Of a DNA stretch of 50,793 nucleotides, positions 8,146-15,683 are shown piece after piece (position 1 is the first letter of the stretch; the number at the start of each line of letters is the position of its first letter). The DNA is taken from positions 1 through 50,793 of the forward strand of contig CAMPGR010000010.1 in the NCBI GenBank assembly GCA_946885605.1, written 5' to 3'. Made by a program: the position numbers and the translations under genes. The DNA is from an uncultured Pseudomonadota bacterium. Lineage in GTDB: Bacteria; Pseudomonadota; Gammaproteobacteria; Burkholderiales; SG8-41. The notes under the pieces are model-generated. The model worked only from the letters and a program-made list of their open reading frames with translations, was not told the origin of the DNA and searched no databases.

Positions 8146-8376
8146 ATGAGGGTGGACTTGGCAGGCTTGTCGAAGCAGGAACTGGAGCAGATCGTCGCTG
8201 ATCGCTGTTCCAGGTTTGGCGCGGTGTCGCAGGTCGTGATCATGCAGGACGAACGCCATCCTTTTGCGCTTGCCGGTGTGCTCATGACCGATCCTGCGGA
8301 AGCCGATGCGGTCCTGCGCGGCATCGGGGGATCGATGATGCACAATACGGTGCTCATCAGGCTCGAGCAGCAATAG
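8146..8376 (+). CDS. Small RRM-like protein under riboswitch control
   Basis: A 76-residue protein starting at ATG 8146, six bases after a GGAGG ribosome binding site; an upstream in-frame ATG at 8125 lacks one. Predicted beta-alpha-beta-beta-alpha-beta order: MRVDLAGLS, helix EQIVADRCSRFG, VSQVVIMQD, HPFALAGVLM, helix PAEADAVLRGIGG, TVLIRLE. The order and the aromatic FALAGVLM strand resemble an RNA-recognition-motif or similar ferredoxin-like fold, though the usual paired RNP aromatics are only partly present. Placed behind a c-di-GMP riboswitch with nothing between, it is probably the regulated gene. RNA binding is an inference. Confidence 0.65.
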   Translation: MRVDLAGLSKQELEQIVADRCSRFGAVSQVVIMQDERHPFALAGVLMTDPAEADAVLRGIGGSMMHNTVLIRLEQQ

Positions 8377-8387
8377 GCTTCGCCTGC

Positions 8388-8642
8388 CTATTCTCCCTGC
8401 GCGCGTTTCGTCGTCGGCCCGCTCATGCTGTGCGCCCCGCCCGGCCCGCGATGCGCGTTGGGCGAGCTCGAATTCTGCTGCGTGAAGAGCACGGGATCGT
8501 GAAACATGACGGTGCAGTGAAAGCACTGGTAGAACTCGGTCAGGTACCAGTTTCCGTCCTGCTTCCGCACTTGCACCTGCACGTACTCTTTCGAGCCGCA
8601 TAGCGGGCATTTGAAGAGCTGGTACATTCCGTGTCGCCACAT
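8388..8642 (-). CDS. Zinc-ribbon small protein downstream of SOS box
   Basis: An 84-residue protein with a clear zinc ribbon: CPLC (residues 12-15) and CFHC (40-43) spaced by about 24 residues, flanked by aromatic strands (QDGNWYLTEFYQCFHC). The tail is polar and low-complexity. ATG 8642 lies just two bases from an SOS-type palindrome containing a TATAAT; a second in-frame ATG at 8627 is possible. Neither has a strong ribosome binding site, and TATAAT sits seven bases before ATG 8642, which would give a leaderless transcript. A longer reading frame continues upstream to 9140, but with no homology I can see. Function unknown; damage-inducible expression is inferred. Confidence 0.65.
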   Translation of the reverse strand: MWRHGMYQLFKCPLCGSKEYVQVQVRKQDGNWYLTEFYQCFHCTVMFHDPVLFTQQNSSSPNAHRGPGGAHSMSGPTTKRAQGE

Positions 8643-8644
8643 GC

Positions 8645-8660
8645 CTGTAATTATATACAG
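8645..8660. promoter_or_regulatory. SOS (LexA) box with embedded -10 element
   Basis: CTGT-AATTATAT-ACAG is an exact match to the CTGT-N8-ACAG LexA operator consensus of gamma- and betaproteobacteria, inside a longer perfect CCTGTA/TACAGG inverted repeat. Read on the minus strand it contains TATAAT, so LexA bound here would directly cover the promoter of the zinc-ribbon gene. It is an AT-rich island in very GC-rich surroundings. Confidence 0.7.
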
Positions 8661-9055
8661 GTGCGCGCCCGCCGCCAGCCTCTTTGCCACGCGCTGGCGC
8701 GTGGTCAGCTCCGTTGTAGTGAGCAGCCGCTCGGTCTGAATAGTGATCTCGGTAGCCGTCGCGGCGTCCCGGAAGCGCTGCGAAGCATCAGCGCTTGCCG
8801 CCTCCCTTGCGTCCGCTGTGCGTTTGCGTGTCGTGGAGGACCACCTGCTCCGGTGACAATCCCCCGCGTGTGGCCGCGCGCCGCTTGTTGCGATGGCGGG
8901 CGTGACGGTAGTGCCGGCGCCGGTCCCGGACGTCGCCGAACCGCCTGAAGGGGTCGGCATCCGCGCGGGTTCGTCGAACTTCGTCGGGGGAGTCGCGTCC
9001 GGCCGTGCAGCGGATGCCGCTGTGGAAGCGGCTTTGGCGGAGTCACCCTCGCGGT

Positions 9056-9238
9056 TCATGCGCATCGGCCCGAACCATTCCTCGTCCCCGCGTTTCTTAC
9101 CGCGCCGATGGCCGAGCGCGTCGGTCTGCGCGGACTCCATCGCTTCCCGCTAGGCTGCCCCGCCAGGCTCGGGGGCGGGAACGATACGAGGCCGACGACA
9201 ATCGTCCCTACAAGAAAGGATATACGAGCTCGCTTCAT
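9056..9238 (-). CDS. Possible exported protein, frame uncertain
   Basis: A 60-residue reading frame that begins with a good signal peptide (MKRARISFLVGTIVVGLVSF, then PPPSLAG). After the signal peptide, high third-position GC moves to the neighbouring frame (ATG 9140 onward, continuing toward 8880) and then appears in a third frame ending near 8818 with a K/R/H-rich tail. This may be one exported-protein gene broken by frameshifts, or a short gene followed by unrelated sequence. No homology recognised. The stretch 8661-9055 and the 208 bases 9239-9446 hold nothing else I can support. Confidence 0.3.
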   Translation of the reverse strand: MKRARISFLVGTIVVGLVSFPPPSLAGQPSGKRWSPRRPTRSAIGAVRNAGTRNGSGRCA

Positions 9239-9446
9239 ATACCCGCTGCCCGGGAAGAGCAGTTCCATAAGCTTCCCCGCGAGAAGAGCGAAATCCGTGC
9301 CGCCCAGCGGGCGGTATCCCGGACGGTAGGTCGCGCGCAGAGCTCCAGGCTCGAGCACCAACGCCGGTAATTCTTACACCGCCGGTGGGCGGGTTTGCAG
9401 GGTGACGCGCTAAACCGCACTCCCGCTCGTACTCTTCAGCGTACGC

Positions 9447-9611
9447 TCAGCGCGTATTGAGCTGGCGCGCAACGCGCGCTGCCGCATCTCGCGTGCGGAA
9501 CGTGCGGACTTTTCCTTCCTTGTCACGAGCGGTTTGCCGGCCGTGTTTCACGGTGAATCGGACGCCCGAGCGCGAAACGTGCCACTGCCCCGCGCTAGCG
9601 CTCTTCTTCAT
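9447..9611 (-). CDS. Small DUF2188-like protein
   Basis: A 54-residue basic protein with a GQWHVSRSGVRFTVKHGR pattern, then a helix RDAAARVARQLNTR. This strand-strand-strand-helix layout, with tryptophan near the start and a repeat-domain-like ending, resembles DUF2188 proteins. ATG 9611 has no good ribosome binding site of its own. It overlaps the TGA of an eight-codon frame (9608-9634) that does have a strong AAGGAG site, suggesting translational coupling. An in-frame ATG upstream (near 9686) would add 26 residues. The 265 bases between 9612 and 9876 contain no other supported gene. Confidence 0.5.
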   Translation of the reverse strand: MKKSASAGQWHVSRSGVRFTVKHGRQTARDKEGKVRTFRTRDAAARVARQLNTR

Positions 9612-9876
9612 GCAGTGCCGCCCGCGCGCTTCATCCCGCTCTCCTTCCGCTTTGTCATTGTTGATGGACGGCCGCTGCCTCATCGGCCCGTTATGTTGAA
9701 CGATCTCCACGGAAAAAACTACACCCGAGGCGATGTGCCTCGCGAGTTGCGCCGGGTGCAGCGTGTCTTGTCGCTGCATTGCACCAGCGTGGGCGCGCGG
9801 TCTCGTCATGGCGGCGCTCACCGGACCCTCTCCACGCTTCTCCACGCCCGCAAAGCAGGCGAGGCGCCTGGGTCTT

Positions 9877-10095
9877 CTATGCTGACGCGGGAAACCAGCT
9901 CGCGCGCGTCGTTTCGTACACGAGCTTTGCCTGTCCTGCGGGAGTGATCGCGAGCGTACCCTGACGCTCGCTGACGTAGCCGCACCACAGCAACTTCTCG
10001 CGGTGCTCGGGTGATATCGCAACGGTTCCGTATTTCTGTGAAGCGGACAGCTTGTGAAGCGACTTCAGTTCCTCCGTGTGCAGCGTGTCAGCCAT
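9877..10095 (-). CDS. Small hypothetical protein
   Basis: A 72-residue protein with a strong AGGAG ribosome binding site seven bases before ATG 10095. It has a predicted helical first half (LHTEELKSLHKLSASQKYGT) and a region IPEHREKLLWCGYVSERQGTLAITPAG-like that resembles a winged-helix tail, with a beta turn after a recognition-like helix. That suggests a small DNA- or protein-binding module, but I do not recognise a family. A minus-strand intrinsic terminator lies only 27 bases upstream of its start. Confidence 0.6.
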   Translation of the reverse strand: MADTLHTEELKSLHKLSASQKYGTVAISPEHREKLLWCGYVSERQGTLAITPAGQAKLVYETTRASWFPASA

Positions 10096-10121
10096 TCAGT
10101 GCTCCTGGTACGGTTGCAAAC

Positions 10122-10150
10122 AAAAAAACACGGCCATGGTACCCGGTGTT
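10122..10150 (-). terminator. Intrinsic terminator upstream of small gene
   Basis: On the minus strand AACAC(C)GG at 10150-10143 pairs with CCGTGTT at 10133-10127 (one bulged C), within a run of seven T (10128-10122). No supported minus-strand gene lies upstream of it, and the gene at 9877-10095 begins 27 bases downstream, so it may act as a leader attenuator. Bases 10151-10540 show no other supported feature. Confidence 0.5.
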
Positions 10151-10540
10151 CTATTGAGAAGCAGTCAGACAGCGTATCAAATCTATGTCGCTTATCCTCT
10201 ACATGACGGCGCATGAGGTGGATCTGTGCCGCTCGCCGCTGCTGTGCATGCTGAACCGGCAACGTGCCGCAGGCATATGCCATGCGGATCAGGCGTCTGA
10301 ACTTGCTCCCTCGAAGGCGGTCGGAGCTTATACCATCGGAATCGTGCGCGGACCGATGGCGGGGGCGCCGCGAGCGACCATCGCCGCCCCCTCTTTATTT
10401 GCCCTACTGACCTGCCGCAGTCCTGCCAAATCCAGCGCGGCGCACACCCTCAAACTGACGCTTTCCGTTTCGAAACCTCCAGCGCCGGGATCCGTCAAAC
10501 GCGTGAGCGAATCGTCGCTTTGCGAGCCAGTCAGGCGCGA

Positions 10541-10936
10541 ATGATTCCCCGAATTGTCACCACCCAACATGCCGGCTACGTGCACGTCGTGGCCCAGGCA
10601 ACGCGCGTGGACGATCGCTTCCTCGGCGAGCTCATCGAGGAAATTGTGCGGGCACTCCCCGATATACCGGACCGATCCTATCGCTTGCTGCTCGAAGTGC
10701 GAGCGCCGGAGGTGAAGATCGACCTCATCGCGGCATTCGAGGCATGGCGGCAGGCGGCGAGCAAGGGCCTCACGCAAACGCAGATCGCCTACGTCGTCCA
10801 TGGCCGCCCGATACACAACATTGCTCGCTTGATCGAGCTGCTTTCAGGCACGCGAAGGGTCCAGTTGCGCTTTTTCGAGGATAACGAGAGCGCCCTTCGG
10901 TGGCTGTGCCCGGATGACGGTCTGGTCTGGAGCTGA
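10541..10936 (+). CDS. SpoIIAA/STAS-like hypothetical protein
   Basis: A 131-residue soluble protein from ATG 10541; an in-frame ATG seven codons earlier is also possible. It alternates strands and helices (YVHVVAQAT; helix FLGELIEEIVRAL; YRLLLEVRA; helix IAAFEAWRQAA; QIAYVVHG; helix NIARLIELLSG; VQLRFFEDNESALRWL). The closing pattern, phenylalanine-acidic-acidic followed by A-x-x-W-L, is typical of SpoIIAA-like/STAS-fold proteins. No membrane segment. A role in signalling or membrane association would fit the fold but is not shown. Confidence 0.6.
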   Translation: MIPRIVTTQHAGYVHVVAQATRVDDRFLGELIEEIVRALPDIPDRSYRLLLEVRAPEVKIDLIAAFEAWRQAASKGLTQTQIAYVVHGRPIHNIARLIELLSGTRRVQLRFFEDNESALRWLCPDDGLVWS

Positions 10937-10992
10937 CTGTCTGGCGCGCAAATTGCATCGATGCGGGCTTCCACTTCGCAGGGCACCGTGCC

Positions 10993-11889
10993 ATGCGCAT
11001 CCATCACCTCAACTGCATTTCGACCTGCCCTTTAGGAGGCAAGCTCATGGATGGCAGGACGAAGTCCATCTTCCGTCGGGGTGAGCTCGCGTGCCATTGC
11101 CTGCTTCTGGAGACCGATGCCGGGCTGGTGCTCGTCGATACCGGGCTCGGGTTGCGGGACGTCGCCGATCCGCGTGGCCGGCTGAGCGCGTTCTTCCTCG
11201 CGCTGCTGAGCCCCGATTTTCGCGAGGAAATGACCGCTGTGCGCCAGCTGCAGCGGCTGGGCTACGACGCGGCAGACGTGAAGCACATCGTGCTCACGCA
11301 CCTCGACTTCGATCATGCCGGCGGGCTCGATGACTTCCCGGGCGCCACCGTGCACATGCTCGCTGTGGAAAAGGAGTACGCGATGCGCCAGGCGACGTGG
11401 CTCGACCGCCAGCGCTTCCGCCCGCAGCAGTGGTCTACGGTGGATAACTGGCGGGTGTATCCCATGGGCGCGGACGACAAGTGGCTCGGATTCGAGCAGG
11501 TGCGGGTGCCAGATGGCCTGCCGCCCACCATACTGCTCGTTCCGCTGACCGGCCACACGTTCGGCCATGCGGGGGTTGCGATCGACCGCGGCGACAAGTG
11601 GCTGCTCTCGGCGGGCGACGCCTACTTCTACCATCGAGAGACGGATCCCGAGCGTCCTTATTGCACGCCGGGACTCAGGTTCTATCAGTGGATGATGGAC
11701 AAGGACCGCGCCGCACGGGTCTGGAACCAGCACCGTCTGCGCTGGCTGAAGCGCAACCGGCCCGCAGAGGTCGAGATATTCTGCGGGCACGACGTAACCG
11801 AGTACGAAAGACTGTCGGGTCACTCTGCCCGCATGCCCGCCGCAGCGCCGCCGCAGGAGTACGGCTCCCCCCGACCGGGCACCGCGTAA
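10993..11889 (+). CDS. MBL-fold metallo-hydrolase
   Basis: A 298-residue metallo-beta-lactamase-fold hydrolase. Metal ligands: H103-L-D105-F-D107-H108 (a variant of HxHxDH with aspartate in the second position), H188 and H192 (PLTGHTFGHAG), D209 (AGDAYFYH) and a late histidine in FCGHD. An entry loop (LVLVDTGLG) lies at residues 45-53. The length and THLDFDHAGG motif place it among lactonase/glyoxalase-type hydrolases. The substrate is not determined; homoserine-lactone or other ester hydrolysis is possible. No signal peptide. It is transcribed alone, convergent with a truncated SRPBCC gene. Confidence 0.85.
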   Translation: MRIHHLNCISTCPLGGKLMDGRTKSIFRRGELACHCLLLETDAGLVLVDTGLGLRDVADPRGRLSAFFLALLSPDFREEMTAVRQLQRLGYDAADVKHIVLTHLDFDHAGGLDDFPGATVHMLAVEKEYAMRQATWLDRQRFRPQQWSTVDNWRVYPMGADDKWLGFEQVRVPDGLPPTILLVPLTGHTFGHAGVAIDRGDKWLLSAGDAYFYHRETDPERPYCTPGLRFYQWMMDKDRAARVWNQHRLRWLKRNRPAEVEIFCGHDVTEYERLSGHSARMPAAAPPQEYGSPRPGTA

Positions 11890-11932
11890 CGCCGCTGTAA
11901 ATCTGCAGCGCCGCCGCAAATACCGCTAAGCT

Positions 11933-12547
11933 TCAGGACCACCTTGGTGCAGCCGTCCTGCTTGTCGCGGAACAGCTTCCCGGCCGCTCGTCGAGTTCCT
12001 CGGTGTCCCATTCCGCACGGATGCCGGCCGGCCCCACAGCAACCCAGTGCCAGCGGTTCTCGCTGCGTTGCACGGATTCGAGGTGCTTCATGATCCGCGG
12101 CAGGTTGTCGTAGTCGTGCCAGAACTTGTAGAGGGTGTCGGGATCGCGATGGATGGTGATGCTGCGCCGGAAATGGACCATCCGGTTTTCCGGCAGCGCG
12201 GCGAGCTCGCGCGTGCTGTACACCTCGAGCGCGGTAACGCCCGCCACGGCTGCAGTGGTTGCGGCAAGCTTCGGCTTCTGCTCACCGTTTGCAGTGCCGA
12301 ACGCTGCGCCGAGCAATGCAAGATCCATCGCGTCACGCGCGACGCGCGCACTCACGGCGGGTGCCGAGTTGGGCTTGGCCAGGATGGCGCAACCCGTTGC
12401 GATCTCGCGCACGCCGATCAGGCGCAGAAGCGCCGGCGAATACGGCAGCTCGGTCGTGCGCGCGATTCCGCGCGGCGCTGCGAGTTGGGCAAGCCCCAGG
12501 CCGATGCTGAACCAGCCGAGCGCACGTGACATGGTCTGTGCCTGCAT
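11933..12547 (-). CDS. SRPBCC/cyclase-dehydrase protein, C-terminally truncated
   Basis: 204 residues with a strong AAGGAG ribosome binding site before ATG 12547. Residues about 1-110 form a hydrophobic region (GWFSIGLGLAQLAAP, LLRLIGVREIATGCAIL) common at the N-terminus of COG5637-type proteins. From about 125 an SRPBCC ligand-binding domain begins (RSITIHRDPDTLYKFWHDYD, NLPRIMKHLESV). It breaks off after WDTEELDERP, where about 70 more residues of the helix-grip fold would be expected; the remaining residues are unrelated. A short alternative frame continues past the break but does not restore a recognisable ending. Probably a 3'-damaged gene. Confidence 0.65.
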   Translation of the reverse strand: MQAQTMSRALGWFSIGLGLAQLAAPRGIARTTELPYSPALLRLIGVREIATGCAILAKPNSAPAVSARVARDAMDLALLGAAFGTANGEQKPKLAATTAAVAGVTALEVYSTRELAALPENRMVHFRRSITIHRDPDTLYKFWHDYDNLPRIMKHLESVQRSENRWHWVAVGPAGIRAEWDTEELDERPGSCSATSRTAAPRWS

Positions 12548-12990
12548 GAGAGGCTCCTTTCAGAGGCGTGGCGACAGTCCGTCTGACGGCCCCCCACGCG
12601 GCGGTTCCATCTGCTGCGTTCCCCATTACAGCGCACGGCACACATAGTGACTGAGGAAGCTGACCTGCTAACGTGAACGCAGACGCAGGCTCGCGTGACC
12701 GGACTTCATGCGCTGAGCATGCGGCATTTTCGCTTGCGTCACGACTGGAGATGACGGCGAGGGTGGCGCACGGTACGCGACATGCATGCGCAGGATCATG
12801 CCGTGTGCAAAAGCGGCAAACCCGGGGAGAAGGCCGCCCGCCCGTGAACTTCCGCGCGCAACACCCGCTCTTAGCTGAAACCGTTATCGAAGCAAGACGC
12901 GTGCCGTGATATCGGCAGCTCCGCGCGGCGTCGCCACAACAACTCAGCGCGCCCTCGGGTGTCACATAGACATTCTCGAAAGGAAAGCAC
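12548..12990. other. Intergenic stretch, nothing identified
   Basis: 443 bases between the truncated SRPBCC gene and the pyruvyl transferase gene. No frame with good codon use and a ribosome binding site, no tRNA, and no obvious repeat was seen. The promoter of the plus-strand run 12991-16655 must lie here, but no clear -35/-10 pair stands out. Confidence 0.4.
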
Positions 12991-14148
12991 TTGGCGAACG
13001 AAACCTATCGGGTCGGCATCAGTGGTTCATACGGCGGGCTCAATCTCGGTGATGAAGCGATACTGCAGTCCATCATCACGCAGCTGCGCGCGGAGCTGCC
13101 GGTGGAGATCACGGTCTTTTCGCGCAACGCGGACGACACCAGGCGGCGGCACGGGGTCGACCACGCGGTCCCAGTGCGCAAGCTCTCGCGTGCGGAGATC
13201 GTGCCGGAGGTCGAGCGGCTCGATCTCCTGATCCTCGGCGGCGGCGGCATCCTGTACGACGCCGACGCAAAAACCTATCTGCGCGAAGTCCTGCTTGCGC
13301 AGGAACTTCGCGTCCCGGTGATGGCGTATGCGGTCGGCGCCGGGCCGCTCAAGGATCCCGCCGCGCAGGCGCTCGTGCGCGACTGCCTCAACAAGGCGGA
13401 AGTGGTGACGGTGCGCGAGCGCCGCGCGCACAAGGTGCTGGAGGAGGCGGGGGTGGACCGGGATGTGCCGGTGACCGCGGACCCGGCCCTCCTGATGGAG
13501 GCCGAAGCGCTTACCAATGCAGCGCTCGCGCAGGAGGGGCTCGAAGGCAAGCGCAATCTGATCGGCATGTCAGTGCGCGAGCCGGGTGTCGCGGCGCCGG
13601 ACATCGACGAGAGCGTCTATCACGGGCTGCTCGCGAACGCCGCCGACTTCATGGTCGATCGCTTCGACGCGGACATCGTGTTCGTGCCGATGGAGCCGGC
13701 GTCGCTCGACACGCAGCACAGCCATGCCGTGATCGCGCAGATGCTCCGTGCCCAGCGCGCAACGGTGCTGAAGGGCGACTACACCCCCGGTCAGCTCCTG
13801 TCGCTCATGGGGCGCTTCAGCTTCGCGCTCGGGATGCGGCTGCATTTTCTCATCTTCGCGGCGCTGCAGGGCGTGCCATTGGTCGCGCTTCCCTATGCGT
13901 CCAAAGTGACGGGCTTCCTCGAAGACCTGCATCTCACCGCTCCGCCGCTCAGGCTCGTCAACGCCGGCCGTCTCATTGCCTATCTCGACGAGTGCTGGGA
14001 CTACCGCAACGACATGCAGCGCCGCATCGCCGAGGGCGTGCGCGGCCTCCAGGTCCGGGCGCGCGAAACCCACCGCCTCGCCGTGCAACTGCTGACACAC
14101 CGCAAGCCGCGCGGGCAGCTGCGCGTACAGGCGGCGGGCGGCAGTTGA
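12991..14148 (+). CDS. Polysaccharide pyruvyl transferase family protein
   Basis: A 385-residue protein of the PS_pyruv_trans (CsaB-like) superfamily. It opens with GISGSYGGLNLGDEAILQSI, then DLLILGGGGILYDA at about residues 78-91, typical of the first nucleotide-binding half. The second half has FALGMRLHFLIFAALQGVPLVAL, the characteristic histidine-containing motif. Family members transfer ketal pyruvate from PEP to cell-surface polysaccharides; the acceptor is unknown. The start is TTG 12991 behind an AAAGGA ribosome binding site. Only 13 bases separate it from the FAD oxidoreductase gene, and galE follows, so cell-surface sugar modification is a reasonable context. Confidence 0.85.
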   Translation: MANETYRVGISGSYGGLNLGDEAILQSIITQLRAELPVEITVFSRNADDTRRRHGVDHAVPVRKLSRAEIVPEVERLDLLILGGGGILYDADAKTYLREVLLAQELRVPVMAYAVGAGPLKDPAAQALVRDCLNKAEVVTVRERRAHKVLEEAGVDRDVPVTADPALLMEAEALTNAALAQEGLEGKRNLIGMSVREPGVAAPDIDESVYHGLLANAADFMVDRFDADIVFVPMEPASLDTQHSHAVIAQMLRAQRATVLKGDYTPGQLLSLMGRFSFALGMRLHFLIFAALQGVPLVALPYASKVTGFLEDLHLTAPPLRLVNAGRLIAYLDECWDYRNDMQRRIAEGVRGLQVRARETHRLAVQLLTHRKPRGQLRVQAAGGS

Positions 14149-14161
14149 AGCGAGGTCGCGC

Positions 14162-15601
14162 ATGCCGGCCCTCTCCCGTCCTTCCAGCCCACAGGCAATC
14201 GAGCTTCCGCCACGGCAAGCGACCCTTGCCGCCGACGTCGACGTGCTCGTGGTGGGCGGCGGCCCGGCGGGGCTGGGCGCCGCGGTCGGCGCAGCCGATG
14301 CCGGCGCGCGCGTCGTGCTCGCCGAGCGTTACGGCTTTCTTGGCGGCAATGCCACCGCAGCGCTCGTGATGCCGCTCATGTCGTTCTATACGCGCCGAAG
14401 CGCAGAGGGCGGCGCGGGGGGAACGAGGCTTCTTCCGACAGATCACGGGCCGGGAGACCCCATCGTCGCGGGCGTCTTGAAGCGTTTTCTCGAACGCCTC
14501 GTGCGCGCCGGCGGAGCGATTCCGCCGTCGCTCGAGACGGGTTACGTCGTGCCTTTCGACCCGGAGTGGTTCAAGATCGTCGCGCTCGATCTGCTCGACG
14601 AGGCCGGCGTTCAGTACCTGCTCCACGCATTCGCTGCCGATGTCTTGCCCGATCCTGCGCGCAACGGGCGCATTTCGGGGGTCGTTTTCGAAACCAAATC
14701 CGGACCGATCGTCATTCGTGCGCGCGCGATCGTGGATTGCACCGGCGACGGAGACGTGGCGGCGCGCGCGGGCGCGCCCTTCGAGATCGGTCGCCACGAC
14801 GGGCTGACGCAACCGATGACGCTCATGTTCCGCATGGTCGATTTCCAGCGCGAAGCATTCGAGCGCTACGTGCGTCAGCATCCGTCCGAGTGGCGCGGCG
14901 TGCATGGGCTCTGGGATCTCGTGCGCAAGGCGAGCGCCGCGGGTGAGCTCGATCTGCCGCGTGAAGACGTCCTCTTCTTCGCGACGCCGCACGAGCACGA
15001 GGTGAGCGTCAACAGCACCCGCATCACGCGCGTCCTCGGCGTGGACATCTGGGACTTGAGTTATGCCGAATGGTGCGGGCGCCAGCAGATGCGGCAGATC
15101 GCAGCCTTCCTGCGCGAGTACGTGCCGGGGTTCGAGCGCGCGTACGTCGCGCAAAGCGGGGTGAACGTCGGGGTGCGCGAAACGCGGCGCATACTCGGCG
15201 ACTATCTACTCACTGCGGAGGACGTGCTGCGCGGGCGCAAGTTCTACGATGCCGTCGCGCGCGGCACGTATCCGGTGGACATACACAATCCCGACGGCAA
15301 GGGCACGGTGCTCAAGCACGTTCCGCTCGGCGAGGCATACGACATCCCGCTGCGCTGCCTCCTGCCGCGCAGCGTCGAAAACCTCCTCGTGGCGGGGCGT
15401 TGCATCTCGGGGACGCACGAGGCGCACTCCTCGTACCGGGTCATGCCGATCGTCATGGCGACGGGGCAGGCGGCGGGCGTCTGCGCGGCGTTCGCCGCAC
15501 GGACAAACCGCGCCCCACGCGCCGTCCCGGTGCAGGATGTGCAGCGTGAACTCGTGCGCCAGGGCGCGAGTCTTGCGCCGTCCGTCGCAGCTTTTGCTTG
15601 A
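14162..15601 (+). CDS. FAD-dependent oxidoreductase (FAD_oxidored family)
   Basis: A 479-residue flavoprotein. The Rossmann dinucleotide motif VVGGGPAGLGAAVGAADAG begins at about residue 30, followed by E-R-Y-G-F-L-G-G-N-A (about 55-64), the signature of the FAD-dependent oxidoreductase family PF12831. A second FAD contact is IVDCTGDGDVAARAGAPF (about 190-207), and the C-terminal RCISGTHEAHSSYRVMPIVMATGQAAG closes the FAD site. The substrate is unknown. It probably shares an operon with the upstream pyruvyl transferase and perhaps downstream galE. No signal peptide. Confidence 0.85.
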   Translation: MPALSRPSSPQAIELPPRQATLAADVDVLVVGGGPAGLGAAVGAADAGARVVLAERYGFLGGNATAALVMPLMSFYTRRSAEGGAGGTRLLPTDHGPGDPIVAGVLKRFLERLVRAGGAIPPSLETGYVVPFDPEWFKIVALDLLDEAGVQYLLHAFAADVLPDPARNGRISGVVFETKSGPIVIRARAIVDCTGDGDVAARAGAPFEIGRHDGLTQPMTLMFRMVDFQREAFERYVRQHPSEWRGVHGLWDLVRKASAAGELDLPREDVLFFATPHEHEVSVNSTRITRVLGVDIWDLSYAEWCGRQQMRQIAAFLREYVPGFERAYVAQSGVNVGVRETRRILGDYLLTAEDVLRGRKFYDAVARGTYPVDIHNPDGKGTVLKHVPLGEAYDIPLRCLLPRSVENLLVAGRCISGTHEAHSSYRVMPIVMATGQAAGVCAAFAARTNRAPRAVPVQDVQRELVRQGASLAPSVAAFA

Positions 15602-15683
15602 CTGCATCGGGTTTGCCGGATAGAAAACCCGCGTGCGGGGTTGCGTTACCCGCTGAAACAGGTTTCTTACCGGAAGGCGCTTC

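Noticed and set aside
8643..9140. N-terminal extension of the zinc-ribbon protein to 250 residues (ATG 9140)
   Set aside because: The added 166 residues are low-complexity without recognisable homology, the start has no RBS, and an SOS box with a promoter -10 lies inside the frame.
12333..12965. A 210-residue minus-strand frame overlapping the SRPBCC gene
   Set aside because: It lies antiphase to a gene with a strong RBS and clear domain, and shows no domain of its own.
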